Shown: positions 1 to 5,826 of the stretch, in pieces
Layout of the letters: every line of letters begins with the position of its first letter
Position numbering within the stretch: position 1 is the stretch's first letter
Assembly (NCBI GenBank): GCA_937901905.1
Contig: CALDIF010000035.1
Location: forward strand, 1 to 9,857
From: an uncultured Porphyromonadaceae bacterium
GTDB lineage: Bacteria > Bacteroidota > Bacteroidia > Bacteroidales > Muribaculaceae
Direction of reading: 5' to 3'
Length of the DNA: 9,857 nucleotides
The notes under the pieces: model-generated
Seen by the model: the letters and a program-made list of their open reading frames with translations, nothing else
Told to the model about the DNA's origin: nothing
Databases searched by the model: none
Position numbers and translations under genes: made by a program

Positions 1-45
1 CTTCAGCGACTCCTTGCGAATCATCATTTCTTTTACGTTTGCCAT
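1..45 (-). CDS. 5' end of an unidentified leftward gene (partial)
   Basis: On the minus strand an ATG at 45-43 opens a frame that runs off the window edge, giving MANVKEMMIRKESLK (15 residues). A Bacteroidota -7 box (TAATTTTG, minus strand, 75-82) lies about 30 bases upstream, which supports a real start. The gene is divergent from the AraC regulator at 144, an arrangement in which the regulator often controls its neighbour. Fifteen residues are too few to assign a family and I do not recognise it. The short charged start has no signal peptide, so the product is probably cytoplasmic. Confidence 0.55.
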   Translation of the reverse strand, partial: MANVKEMMIRKESLK

Positions 46-74
46 AATTTTTAATATTTTGAAGTTTTCTGCTG

Positions 75-82
75 CAAAATTA
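75..82 (-). promoter_or_regulatory. Promoter -7 box for the leftward partial gene
   Basis: The minus strand reads TAATTTTG followed by CAG, an exact match to the Bacteroidota -7 consensus TAnnTTTG. It would start transcription near position 69 and leave a leader of about 25 bases before the ATG at 45. No clear -33 TTTG is seen at the expected distance, so expression may depend on an activator, possibly the divergent AraC protein. Confidence 0.5.
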
Positions 83-143
83 CAATGTTTTTCCCATCTT
101 TACGTTATCATATAAAAGGCAGAAATGTTCTAATTCAACGAAA

Positions 144-998
144 ATGGCAAAAAAGATAGAAAATCTTACTTTGAGGGCGGTAGAACACTTGGCTGGTGAT
201 GACCACGGTGAGTATGTTGGCGATGATTTATTCATGGCCATGAGCGCCCGCAAGTTTGGCAAGCAGTTTCTCCAGACAGGTCAGCCCTATCGGGTGGATG
301 ACGGTCGTGTGATGCGCGTCCTCTCCGGTCATGCCCACAGCACTATCAATATGGAACCGCACGACCTGCAGACAGGTATGCTGCTTGTTGTTCCTGCCGA
401 CTCTGTATTTGAAATAGAAAAGATGGATGAAGAGTTCGACATTCAGACCTTCTCCTATCGGGATTTACCCAAAGAGGCACTTTTCAAAGAATGTACGACA
501 TTCCACCTTGATGATGACGACTGGCTGTTTACTGATGAGTATTTCCGCCTGCTCTGGCATACCGTCAACCGCCAGCCCCTGTCGCTTCCTGCTGTCCGTG
601 CTTTGCAAACTGCACTGCTCTCCGAACTCCGCCTTATATATAATAAAGAAAACGCAGAAAGAAAGCGTCGTCCCATCAGTCGCCAGGAAGACATCTTTCA
701 TCGCTTCACAGCACTCGTCAACGAACATGCCACTCATGAACACGCCATCGCCTTCTATGCTGACCGTCTCTGCCTGACACCCAACCATCTTGGAGCAGTT
801 ATCCGGGAAGTCAGCGGACAGACAGTCATGCAATGGATTCACCGCCACGTCATCCAGCAGGCCAAACTACAACTGAAATACAGCGACCTGCCTGTCTGGC
901 AGATCGCTGAGTCGCTGAACTTCCCCAATCCCTCGTTCTTCTCCAAGTTCTTCAAGCGCGAGACGGGGATGACACCCGCAGAGTATCGAAATGGATAA
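144..998 (+). CDS. AraC-family transcriptional regulator
   Basis: This 284-residue protein is a DNA-binding regulator with the usual AraC layout. Residues 1-160 form a cupin-like sensor region, with alternating strands around GMLLVVPADSVFEI (78-91). Residues 185-284 hold the two helix-turn-helix units: the first around FYADRLCLTPNHLGAVIREV (204-223), the second around IAESLNFPNPSFFSKFFKRE (254-273). It ends in the family's closing motif, TGMTPAEYR (274-282). Length fits the family (about 270-300). The start is the ATG after AACGAAA; the next in-frame Met (residue 31) would cut into the sensor. No clear -7 box is visible upstream. It is divergent from the gene at 1-45, its most likely target. 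The ligand cannot be deduced. Confidence 0.93.
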   Translation: MAKKIENLTLRAVEHLAGDDHGEYVGDDLFMAMSARKFGKQFLQTGQPYRVDDGRVMRVLSGHAHSTINMEPHDLQTGMLLVVPADSVFEIEKMDEEFDIQTFSYRDLPKEALFKECTTFHLDDDDWLFTDEYFRLLWHTVNRQPLSLPAVRALQTALLSELRLIYNKENAERKRRPISRQEDIFHRFTALVNEHATHEHAIAFYADRLCLTPNHLGAVIREVSGQTVMQWIHRHVIQQAKLQLKYSDLPVWQIAESLNFPNPSFFSKFFKRETGMTPAEYRNG

Positions 999-1017
999 AT
1001 ATTTCTAAATAACTTTT

Positions 1018-1039
1018 CTCACGTAAATCTCACGTAAAT
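1018..1039 (+). repeat. Tandem 11-bp direct repeat (two copies)
   Basis: CTCACGTAAAT occurs twice without a gap (1018-1028 and 1029-1039), just after the stop codon of the AraC gene. The 11-bp period is one helical turn. It may be a simple slippage duplication in the 3' region; no function is evident. Confidence 0.5.
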
Positions 1040-1058
1040 TTTCTTAAATCCACTAAGT

Positions 1059-1095
1059 CACCTCGCCCGGCGGGCGAGGTGTGGGCGAAACCCAC
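1059..1095. terminator. GC-rich double hairpin between convergent genes
   Basis: Positions 1059-1081 are a perfect palindrome: CACCTCGCCC pairs with GGGCGAGGTG around a three-base loop. It is followed directly by GTGGG-CGAAA-CCCAC (1081-1095), a second small hairpin. Both lie between the rightward AraC gene and the leftward lipoprotein gene, where a bidirectional terminator is expected. Neither is followed by a convincing T-run, so a dispersed palindromic repeat is an equally good reading. Confidence 0.45.
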
Positions 1096-1132
1096 GATGT
1101 TGTTAGTGGCAACGAAACTACATTAAACCTCA

Positions 1133-1161
1133 TGTGGCACTCGCCGTCGGTGAGTGCCACA
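1133..1161. terminator. Hairpin downstream of the lipoprotein gene
   Basis: TGTGGCACTC (1133-1142) pairs with GAGTGCCACA (1152-1161), and GCC/GGT inside extends the stem (with one G-T pair) to a three-base loop. It lies 40 bases beyond the stop codon of the leftward lipoprotein gene and about 135 bases beyond the AraC stop. It probably limits read-through from one or both sides. There is no T-run on either strand, so intrinsic termination is not certain. Confidence 0.45.
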
Positions 1162-1200
1162 CGAGTAAATAGAGTTCACTTTGTCGAGTCGCTACTGTGA

Positions 1201-2664
1201 TTAACTTGGCGAAAGAGCCTTAACTTTCTCCGACAGTTTGACGAGGAAAGCAATAGCCTCAATGGGTGTTACATTCTTGCCGTTCTCGGTGACCACGAGT
1301 GAAGCATCACCTTGCTTGATGTTCTTACCGTTAAGACACAACAACATCTGCTTGTTGTCGAGCGTCATTGTACAGTAAACACTTGAAACAGCACCGCCCA
1401 CGAGGGATTTTGCCTCACTCACCGAAGCGAGATTATCACTATACTCCTTAGCAGCCATTTTGATACTGACCGCATCACCTTTAACCGTCAATGAGGCTTT
1501 AAAACCGTTAAGCGGCTCGTTGAAAACGTAAGTATCACCTTGCACAGTATACATGCTTGGGGGCAATGTCTGCTTCAACATTTCGAGCAAATCACTTGCC
1601 TTGCCGCACTTGAAAGCGAACACTGCATCAAGATCGTCGGCACTCAAAGTCTCGCAGGCAACACCGATATTGAGCGGACCGTTAATTGACTTGAAAATAT
1701 CGAGCATTTTTTTCATCTCGGGACTGTCACCTGCCAAGGCAAGCAAATTTTTCACTGCATCAAGATTGGCAATACCCTCGCCGTTGATGTTGACAGCAAA
1801 AACGGCGGCATTAGCAGCCTTGGGCATCAATGGCAACAGGTCGGCACTCGGTTCGGCAGTAATTGTCTGTGCTAACTTGGCATAATCGCTATTGTCGTCA
1901 ACAACATTTTCTTGGCTGTAACAGCACTTGTTATCTGCGAAACTCAAGTGATAAGCACCGCTCTTAACGTCCATGATGTCAAGCAGGCTCTTGGCAAATT
2001 GAACTTGGCTACCACCTGCCGATGGGAGTGCTCCCATGAGGGTCTCCTTCAATTGAGCCACGTTGACATAAACATTCACGTCGTTCTTGGGAGCTAAGGC
2101 CTTTACTATTTCGGCATTGGTGTTCATTGCTTTAACCGGAGCAGCAACAAGACCGACGACATCATCGGCTGACTTCTCGGGCGCACAATAAAGCACACCG
2201 TCCTTGAGTGCATAACCGGTTCCGCCCGTATAGGCGACCTTTACTCCACTCTTGTCTTCAAGGTTTACGCCCGCCTCATCACTGAGGTAAGTCAGCAACT
2301 TGGCTTCATCTTTGACAGGCAACAAGAAGACCGAAGTATGATCATCGTTCTCACCTTTCAACATATAGAAGAAAGCACTTCCGGAGAAGTCTATACCCGA
2401 GTTCAGCGTCTTCGATGCTTCGCCCATCATCTCATCGGCATTGACACCGAGGTCGGCAAGCGCGGCATACACGCGAGGAGTGCCCTGCAAAGCATTATCC
2501 TTGACTTCAAAACCGAGGTTCTTCACCAGTGTGGGAACGTCAATCTTTGCGACCAACATCGCATCAGCCGGAATGTGACTTTCAATCTTTTGTTCGGTCT
2601 TACTGCACGAGGTGACAACCAATAACATCACCACGGCAAACATGATTCTCTTTAATGTTTTCAT
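1201..2664 (-). CDS. DUF4836-like lipoprotein
   Basis: This 487-residue protein begins with a lipoprotein signal peptide: basic MKTLKR, a hydrophobic run, then VVTSC with Cys20 as the lipidated residue. The mature part starts with the pattern 'IPADAMLVAKIDVPTL' (31-46), which I associate with the DUF4836 family of Bacteroidota lipoproteins (typical start IP-DA-hV-hDh-L). The rest alternates beta-strand-like segments with short helices and has no enzyme motif that I recognise. It should be anchored in an envelope membrane facing the periplasm or surface; its biochemical role is not known. It is transcribed alone, leftward, from a -7 box at 2717-2710 and is convergent with the first AraC gene. 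The start ATG lies directly before the signal peptide, with a leader of about 40 bases. Confidence 0.9.
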   Translation of the reverse strand: MKTLKRIMFAVVMLLVVTSCSKTEQKIESHIPADAMLVAKIDVPTLVKNLGFEVKDNALQGTPRVYAALADLGVNADEMMGEASKTLNSGIDFSGSAFFYMLKGENDDHTSVFLLPVKDEAKLLTYLSDEAGVNLEDKSGVKVAYTGGTGYALKDGVLYCAPEKSADDVVGLVAAPVKAMNTNAEIVKALAPKNDVNVYVNVAQLKETLMGALPSAGGSQVQFAKSLLDIMDVKSGAYHLSFADNKCCYSQENVVDDNSDYAKLAQTITAEPSADLLPLMPKAANAAVFAVNINGEGIANLDAVKNLLALAGDSPEMKKMLDIFKSINGPLNIGVACETLSADDLDAVFAFKCGKASDLLEMLKQTLPPSMYTVQGDTYVFNEPLNGFKASLTVKGDAVSIKMAAKEYSDNLASVSEAKSLVGGAVSSVYCTMTLDNKQMLLCLNGKNIKQGDASLVVTENGKNVTPIEAIAFLVKLSEKVKALSPS

Positions 2665-2709
2665 TGTAATGAATTTAAAATGTCAAGTATAGTACACAAT
2701 TTACTGTTG

Positions 2710-2717
2710 CAAAAATA
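2710..2717 (-). promoter_or_regulatory. Promoter -7 box for the lipoprotein gene
   Basis: The minus strand reads TATTTTTG then CAAC, matching TAnnTTTG. Transcription would start near 2704, about 40 bases before the ATG at 2664. It stands back to back with the rightward promoter at 2780. No good -33 box is present. Confidence 0.55.
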
Positions 2718-2779
2718 ATAAAAAGAACGATACGAGTTAAAAAAAATCTCGCACAACGTCTTTCTTTCTCTTTTTTTAT

Positions 2780-2787
2780 TACCTTTG
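2780..2787 (+). promoter_or_regulatory. Promoter -7 box for the second AraC gene
   Basis: TACCTTTG followed by CAG is an ideal Bacteroidota -7 box. It puts the transcript start near 2793, only about 20 bases before the proposed TTG start at 2815. A T-rich tract lies directly upstream; a -33 TTTG at the standard spacing is not seen. Confidence 0.7.
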
Positions 2788-2814
2788 CAGTAAACTGATA
2801 CAATACAATAAGCC

Positions 2815-3615
2815 TTGCAACACATTATCATTGATGACAACCTCCGACGTATAGCCGACGAAAAATTTGCCGGCTACTTGTGCCATGCTTACTGCTATGC
2901 CGGAGGGTGCTCGTTCAAGCATGCCGAACGCGATTTTTCCCTTCATGCCGGTGACTGTATGATCATTCCCCGACGTAGCGACCTCGTGACTGATGTCACA
3001 CCTGACAATGACTTCAAGGTCGAGGTTATCTATGTCACACAAGAGTTTATTGAGATTGCAACCCCTCAAAGCAACTATGGTATGCGAGGACACTTGGCAT
3101 TGTTTGACAACCCGGTCATGCACCTCTCGAGTGAACAGCAAGAAAGGTGTGCACGCAATTTTGCCGAAATTCGACGGAGATTGTCGCAACCGCAACACCA
3201 TTTCTACCATGAAGTGCTCGTCACTGCCGTACAAACCATGATTTTGGATTTCTTTGATTTCCATGCATCACAGGGTGGTTACGATAAGATTTCGTCACAG
3301 TACCACAAGTTGATGAGTCAATTCATCGATCTCCTTGAACGTGGGGATTATCGACACAACCGCGACATAGGTTACTATGCCGACAAATTGTGTGTCACGT
3401 CAAAATATTTGAGTGAGGTGTCACGCAAAGTGAGCGGACTGCCGGCAGCATATTGGATAACACGCTACACATCACTGGATATTAGTCGTTTGTTGCGCGA
3501 TCGAAGCCTGTCATTTACCGACATTTGTGAAATGTTCGGATTTTCATCTCTCTCCCACTTCAGTCGTTACGTAACAAATAATTTAGGCAGCAAACCCGGA
3601 GATTTTAGGGAATAA
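2815..3615 (+). CDS. AraC-family transcriptional regulator with TTG start
   Basis: This 266-residue regulator has a cupin-like sensor in residues 1-150 (HAERDFSLHAGDCMIIPRRS, 36-55, is a typical cupin strand pair). The C-terminal AraC DNA-binding domain spans about 165-266. Helix-turn-helix 1 is around YYADKLCVTSKYLSEVSRKV (187-206) and helix-turn-helix 2 around FTDICEMFGFSSLSHFSRYV (234-253). It ends in the closing element GSKPGDFR. The start is unusual: TAA at 2809-2811 is in frame two codons upstream, no ATG follows until residue 49 inside the cupin, and the domain begins at once, so TTG at 2815 is the best start. It lies just upstream of the SnoaL/flavodoxin genes in the same direction and probably regulates them. 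The inducer is unknown. Confidence 0.9.
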   Translation: MQHIIIDDNLRRIADEKFAGYLCHAYCYAGGCSFKHAERDFSLHAGDCMIIPRRSDLVTDVTPDNDFKVEVIYVTQEFIEIATPQSNYGMRGHLALFDNPVMHLSSEQQERCARNFAEIRRRLSQPQHHFYHEVLVTAVQTMILDFFDFHASQGGYDKISSQYHKLMSQFIDLLERGDYRHNRDIGYYADKLCVTSKYLSEVSRKVSGLPAAYWITRYTSLDISRLLRDRSLSFTDICEMFGFSSLSHFSRYVTNNLGSKPGDFRE

Positions 3616-3626
3616 ATATTCTAATT

Positions 3627-3640
3627 TGATAAATTTATCA
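3627..3640. promoter_or_regulatory. Perfect 14-bp AT-rich palindrome
   Basis: TGATAAATTTATCA is its own reverse complement. It is partly embraced by AATTTG (3623-3628) and CAAATT (3642-3647). It lies 12 bases after the AraC stop and about 36 bases upstream of the -7 box of the SnoaL gene. That position suits an operator for the downstream promoter. It lacks a loop and a T-run, so it is a poor intrinsic terminator. Confidence 0.35.
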
Positions 3641-3675
3641 GCAAATTGTGTAAGTGTCACGACAGTTGATTAGCG

Positions 3676-3683
3676 TAATTTTG
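3676..3683 (+). promoter_or_regulatory. Promoter -7 box for the SnoaL/flavodoxin genes
   Basis: TAATTTTG then CAG matches TAnnTTTG and sets the transcript start about 30 bases before the ATG at 3719. Upstream of it the blocks CACGACAGTT and GATT are shared with the promoter of the SDR gene at 8824, which suggests a common activator. No -33 TTTG sits at the standard spacing, as is common for activator-dependent promoters. Confidence 0.65.
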
Positions 3684-3718
3684 CAGTGTTAAAATTATCA
3701 ACCTAAAATTAACTGACT

Positions 3719-4153
3719 ATGGACTTCAGAGCACAAGACCGCCTTGAATTGAAGGCATTAGTAGATTACTACGCAACCGAGAGTGACAAGAACAACCAGG
3801 ACTGCTATGTGGACATTTTCCGTCCCGATATCAAATTGAACGTTTATTTCGGAGGCAAACTCGGCATGCAAGCGACCGAAGTGCACGACATGATACGTCA
3901 ATACAAGGCTTTCGGCGCGGCGAAGGTGTCATTCCACATGAACGGGCAACAAAACGTTGACTTCACCGACGACACTCATGCTACCGGAACGTGCTACGCA
4001 CTTGCGACCCTCGTGACCGAGCAAGACGGCAAGGACGTACTGACCGTACACGCTGTCCGCTACCAAGACAAATACGTCAAGATAGACGGACGTTGGTGGA
4101 TTGCCGAGCGCAACCAGTACTTTGAGTGGAGTGCATTTCCGCCTTTGGCATGA
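3719..4153 (+). CDS. SnoaL/NTF2-like protein
   Basis: A 144-residue cytoplasmic protein without signal peptide. It shows the cone-shaped SnoaL-like (NTF2) fold pattern: an N-terminal helix pair (LKALVDYYATESDKNNQD, 11-28), a strand 'YVDIFRPDIKLNVYFGG', then long strands around 70-80 and 90-100 ending in 'VHAVRYQDKYVKIDGRWWIA' (110-129). The RY-D-Y-(K/R)-(I/D)G-WWIA ending is typical of SnoaL_4-type members. Family members include isomerases, cyclases, dehydratases and non-catalytic ligand-binding proteins, so the reaction cannot be told from sequence. It is the first gene after its own promoter (3676) and is followed in the same direction by two flavodoxins, suggesting a role in redox handling of a small molecule. 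Confidence 0.85.
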   Translation: MDFRAQDRLELKALVDYYATESDKNNQDCYVDIFRPDIKLNVYFGGKLGMQATEVHDMIRQYKAFGAAKVSFHMNGQQNVDFTDDTHATGTCYALATLVTEQDGKDVLTVHAVRYQDKYVKIDGRWWIAERNQYFEWSAFPPLA

Positions 4154-4168
4154 CAATGAGTTGTCGTA

Positions 4169-4200
4169 ACAACGCCTACTCACGTTGCAGTAGGCGTTGT
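4169..4200 (+). terminator. 12-bp perfect hairpin between SnoaL and flavodoxin genes
   Basis: ACAACGCCTACT (4169-4180) pairs perfectly with AGTAGGCGTTGT (4189-4200) around an eight-base loop. It lies 15 bases after the SnoaL stop and 48 bases before the flavodoxin ATG. There is no T-run after it, and no -7 box between it and the flavodoxin gene. It may be a partial terminator or a processing/stability hairpin that lowers expression of the downstream genes relative to the first. Confidence 0.5.
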
Positions 4201-4248
4201 CGCGATATTCCAACCTATTCGTCATTAACTTGAAAATCATTATTTTAT

Positions 4249-4767
4249 ATGGCAAATAAAGTTTTAATTGCTTATTTCTCACGTCGCGGTGAGAACTATG
4301 TTAACGGCAATATCCGTCACCTTGAACGTGGCAACACCGAGGTAGTGGCTGAAAAAATCAAGGCACTACTGCCCGATGCCGACATGTTCCGCATCGAAAC
4401 CACTTACGCCTATTCGGACTCTTATATGGAGTGCATTGAGGAGGCTAAACGCGAATTGCGAGAGCAGGCTCGTCCTGAAGTCAACAACGCTCCGGCAAGT
4501 CTCGACGAATATGATACCATCATTTTGGGCTATCCCAACTGGTGGGGCACAATGCCTATGGTGTGCTACACGTTCCTCGAAAGTTACGATTTCGCAGATA
4601 AGCGCATTATTCCTTACTGCACCCATGAGGGTAGCGGAATGGGCAGCAGCGTGCGATTTATCAAGAAGATATGCCCCGATGCCATTGTGCTTGACGGCAC
4701 ACCAATTCACGGTGCCGAAGCACCACACGCCGACCGCGAGGCTCGGTCTATCGCCGAATTGGTGTAG
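4249..4767 (+). CDS. Cytoplasmic flavodoxin (Flavodoxin_4 type)
   Basis: A 172-residue FMN-binding electron carrier or small flavoprotein oxidoreductase. The FMN phosphate loop follows the first strand (VLIAYFSRRGENY, 5-17). The flavin-stacking loops are YPNWWGTMP (95-103) and CTHEGSGMG (124-132). The insertion ENYVNGNIRHLERGNTEVVA (15-34) with GNI and GNT is characteristic of this branch. No signal peptide is present, so it acts in the cytoplasm. Length fits a complete single-domain flavodoxin. No separate promoter is visible, so it is probably cotranscribed with the SnoaL gene and with the next flavodoxin (40 bases downstream). Its physiological partner is not evident. Confidence 0.9.
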   Translation: MANKVLIAYFSRRGENYVNGNIRHLERGNTEVVAEKIKALLPDADMFRIETTYAYSDSYMECIEEAKRELREQARPEVNNAPASLDEYDTIILGYPNWWGTMPMVCYTFLESYDFADKRIIPYCTHEGSGMGSSVRFIKKICPDAIVLDGTPIHGAEAPHADREARSIAELV

Positions 4768-4807
4768 ACAATTTCGGTTATTTCAAATTCTATAATTTTT
4801 TAACGTG

Positions 4808-5443
4808 ATGATAAAGAAATTTTTAATAGGTTTGCTCGCGTTGGTGAGTACAACCGCCTGCAGTGCTCGAAGTGCGACGAGCGACGGTGAGACAGCAACC
4901 ACGCCTGCCGGAGAAGTCGTTGTCAACCCCGAAGATAAAGCCATAGTTGTGTTCTTTTCTCACGCGGGAGATAACTACGCAGTGGGCAACATCGCTGTGG
5001 GTAACACTAAAATTGTAGCCGATTACATCAGCGAAATCACCGGAGCGGAACAATTTGAAATCCGCACCGACAAGTATGACGGCATGGCATACAAACCATT
5101 GTGCGACCTTGCCAAAGAGGAGCAGAATAACGGTGAATTACCGCCATACGAGGGCGACGTTGACTTAATGACATACAACACCGTGTTTATAGGCGGTCCC
5201 GTGTGGTGGGGCACCTATCCTCAAGTGATGTTTACTTTCTTCAAACAGCACGATTTGACCGGCAAGACTGTAATACCGTTTACGACTCATGAAGGCTCGG
5301 GGCTGGGACGTTGTGTCAACGACGTGCGCTCGATTTACCCCGGTGCTAATGTTATTGACGGATTTGCCATTTACGGCCACGAAGTTCGGGATGGCAAACA
5401 GCATGTGACCAAGTGGCTCAACGCTTTGGGATACGGTAAGTGA
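4808..5443 (+). CDS. Lipoprotein flavodoxin
   Basis: A 211-residue flavodoxin with an export signal: MIKKFLIGLLALVSTTAC, Cys18 being the likely lipidated residue (the lipobox STTAC is loose but acceptable in Bacteroidota). A linker of about 25 residues (Ser/Thr/Ala/Gly-rich) precedes the fold. Flavin motifs match those of the preceding gene: FFSHAGDNY (49-57), GNI...GNT (60-67), GGPVWWGTYP (129-138), TTHEGSGLG (159-167). It should therefore be an FMN protein tethered in the envelope. A GTG directly before the ATG could serve as start (4805), but the ATG at 4808 gives the normal signal peptide. It follows the cytoplasmic flavodoxin by 40 bases with no promoter between. The substrate is unknown; quinones or other aromatics are possible. 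Confidence 0.88.
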   Translation: MIKKFLIGLLALVSTTACSARSATSDGETATTPAGEVVVNPEDKAIVVFFSHAGDNYAVGNIAVGNTKIVADYISEITGAEQFEIRTDKYDGMAYKPLCDLAKEEQNNGELPPYEGDVDLMTYNTVFIGGPVWWGTYPQVMFTFFKQHDLTGKTVIPFTTHEGSGLGRCVNDVRSIYPGANVIDGFAIYGHEVRDGKQHVTKWLNALGYGK

Positions 5444-5494
5444 GAGACTGACGCAATCGGATATTTGATTTTATAGAACCGACCGCCAAAATAA

Positions 5495-5526
5495 TTTGGA
5501 TTAATGGCGCATAATTAATACCTTTG
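5495..5526 (+). promoter_or_regulatory. Complete -33/-7 promoter
   Basis: TTTG (5495-5498), a spacer of exactly 20 bases, then TACCTTTG (5519-5526). This is the best match in the window to the full Bacteroidota promoter. Transcription should begin near 5532. The first possible ORFs downstream are a 21-codon one at 5660 and the secreted-protein gene at 5827, so the leader of the latter would be nearly 300 bases. The promoter is embedded in the inverted repeat at 5503-5553. Confidence 0.75.
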
Positions 5527-5553
5527 CAACAAGGTTAACAATTATGCGCCATT
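5503..5553. repeat. 14-bp perfect inverted repeat around a promoter
   Basis: AATGGCGCATAATT (5503-5516) and AATTATGCGCCATT (5540-5553) are exact reverse complements. Nearly concentric with them lies a second pair, ACCTT (5520-5524) and AAGGT (5531-5535). The left arm fills the spacer between the -33 and -7 boxes, the inner repeat overlaps the -7 box, and the right arm falls at about +8 to +21. This fits an operator for a dimeric or looping repressor. In read-through transcripts from the flavodoxin genes it would form a long hairpin and could act as a terminator. The 23-base spacing is short for an invertible promoter. Confidence 0.7.
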
Positions 5554-5659
5554 GTTGTTCACCCTTGAGGTAGTATATCTCCTTGACTGATAATGATTTT
5601 TCATAATAACCGTGTGACTTTGTCCCAATAAACAGGACATAAAAGAAAACTATACAACT

Positions 5660-5725
5660 ATGAAAGTCTCATTGTCTGTAATCATTGTGGTTGTCCTTGC
5701 CATCGGGACTGCGGGTGTGTTATGA
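5660..5725 (+). CDS. Possible 21-residue hydrophobic peptide
   Basis: An ATG after ACTATACAACT opens MKVSLSVIIVVVLAIGTAGV plus a final Leu, then TGA. One lysine followed by an unbroken hydrophobic stretch would form a single membrane helix, or it could be the leftover signal peptide of a decayed exported protein. It lies about 128 bases downstream of the strong promoter at 5495-5526, and no larger gene uses that space. Its stop overlaps the next possible start (TGATG). I do not recognise a family. Coding status rests only on position and composition. Confidence 0.3.
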   Translation: MKVSLSVIIVVVLAIGTAGVL

Positions 5726-5811
5726 TGCCGATAACCCACTCAACACCTTTTGACCGCGTATTAAGTGAAACAAACTGTTACATGCGATTGACAACAAGTA
5801 AATTATTGTAA
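5725..5811 (+). CDS. Possible 28-residue ORF overlapping the hydrophobic peptide
   Basis: The ATG at 5725 overlaps the TGA of the preceding small ORF (TGATG), an arrangement that allows translational coupling. It encodes MPITHSTPFDRVLSETNCYM and eight more residues, and ends 15 bases before the next gene. There is no recognisable domain, no signal peptide and no independent promoter. It may equally be non-coding leader or the frame-shifted remains of an older gene. Confidence 0.12.
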   Translation: MPITHSTPFDRVLSETNCYMRLTTSKLL

Positions 5812-5826
5812 ATTAATAATAATGAT

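Larger units (their letters stand above)
5444..5826. other. 383-base gap holding the palindromic promoter and small ORFs
   Basis: Between the lipoprotein flavodoxin and the secreted protein there is no ORF of normal size. From left to right I see CCAAA-ATAA-TTTGG (5486-5499), the -33/-7 promoter with its 14-bp inverted repeat, a weak hairpin TGTCC/GGACA (5621-5625 with 5635-5639) and the two small ORFs at 5660 and 5725. The rest (5560-5620, 5812-5826) shows nothing I can name. Confidence 0.6.

Noticed and set aside
2779..3264. Leftward 161-codon ORF inside the second AraC gene
   Set aside because: It is a long antisense shadow: the rightward frame has a full AraC domain structure and a promoter, the leftward one has neither.
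4805..4807. GTG as start of the lipoprotein flavodoxin
   Set aside because: The ATG directly after it (4808) gives the same signal peptide and is the more common start.
5503..5553. Invertible (phase-variable) promoter
   Set aside because: Bacteroidales promoter inversions use arms separated by a longer segment, commonly over 100 bases. Here only 23 bases lie between the arms and no invertase gene is nearby. An operator or hairpin is more likely.
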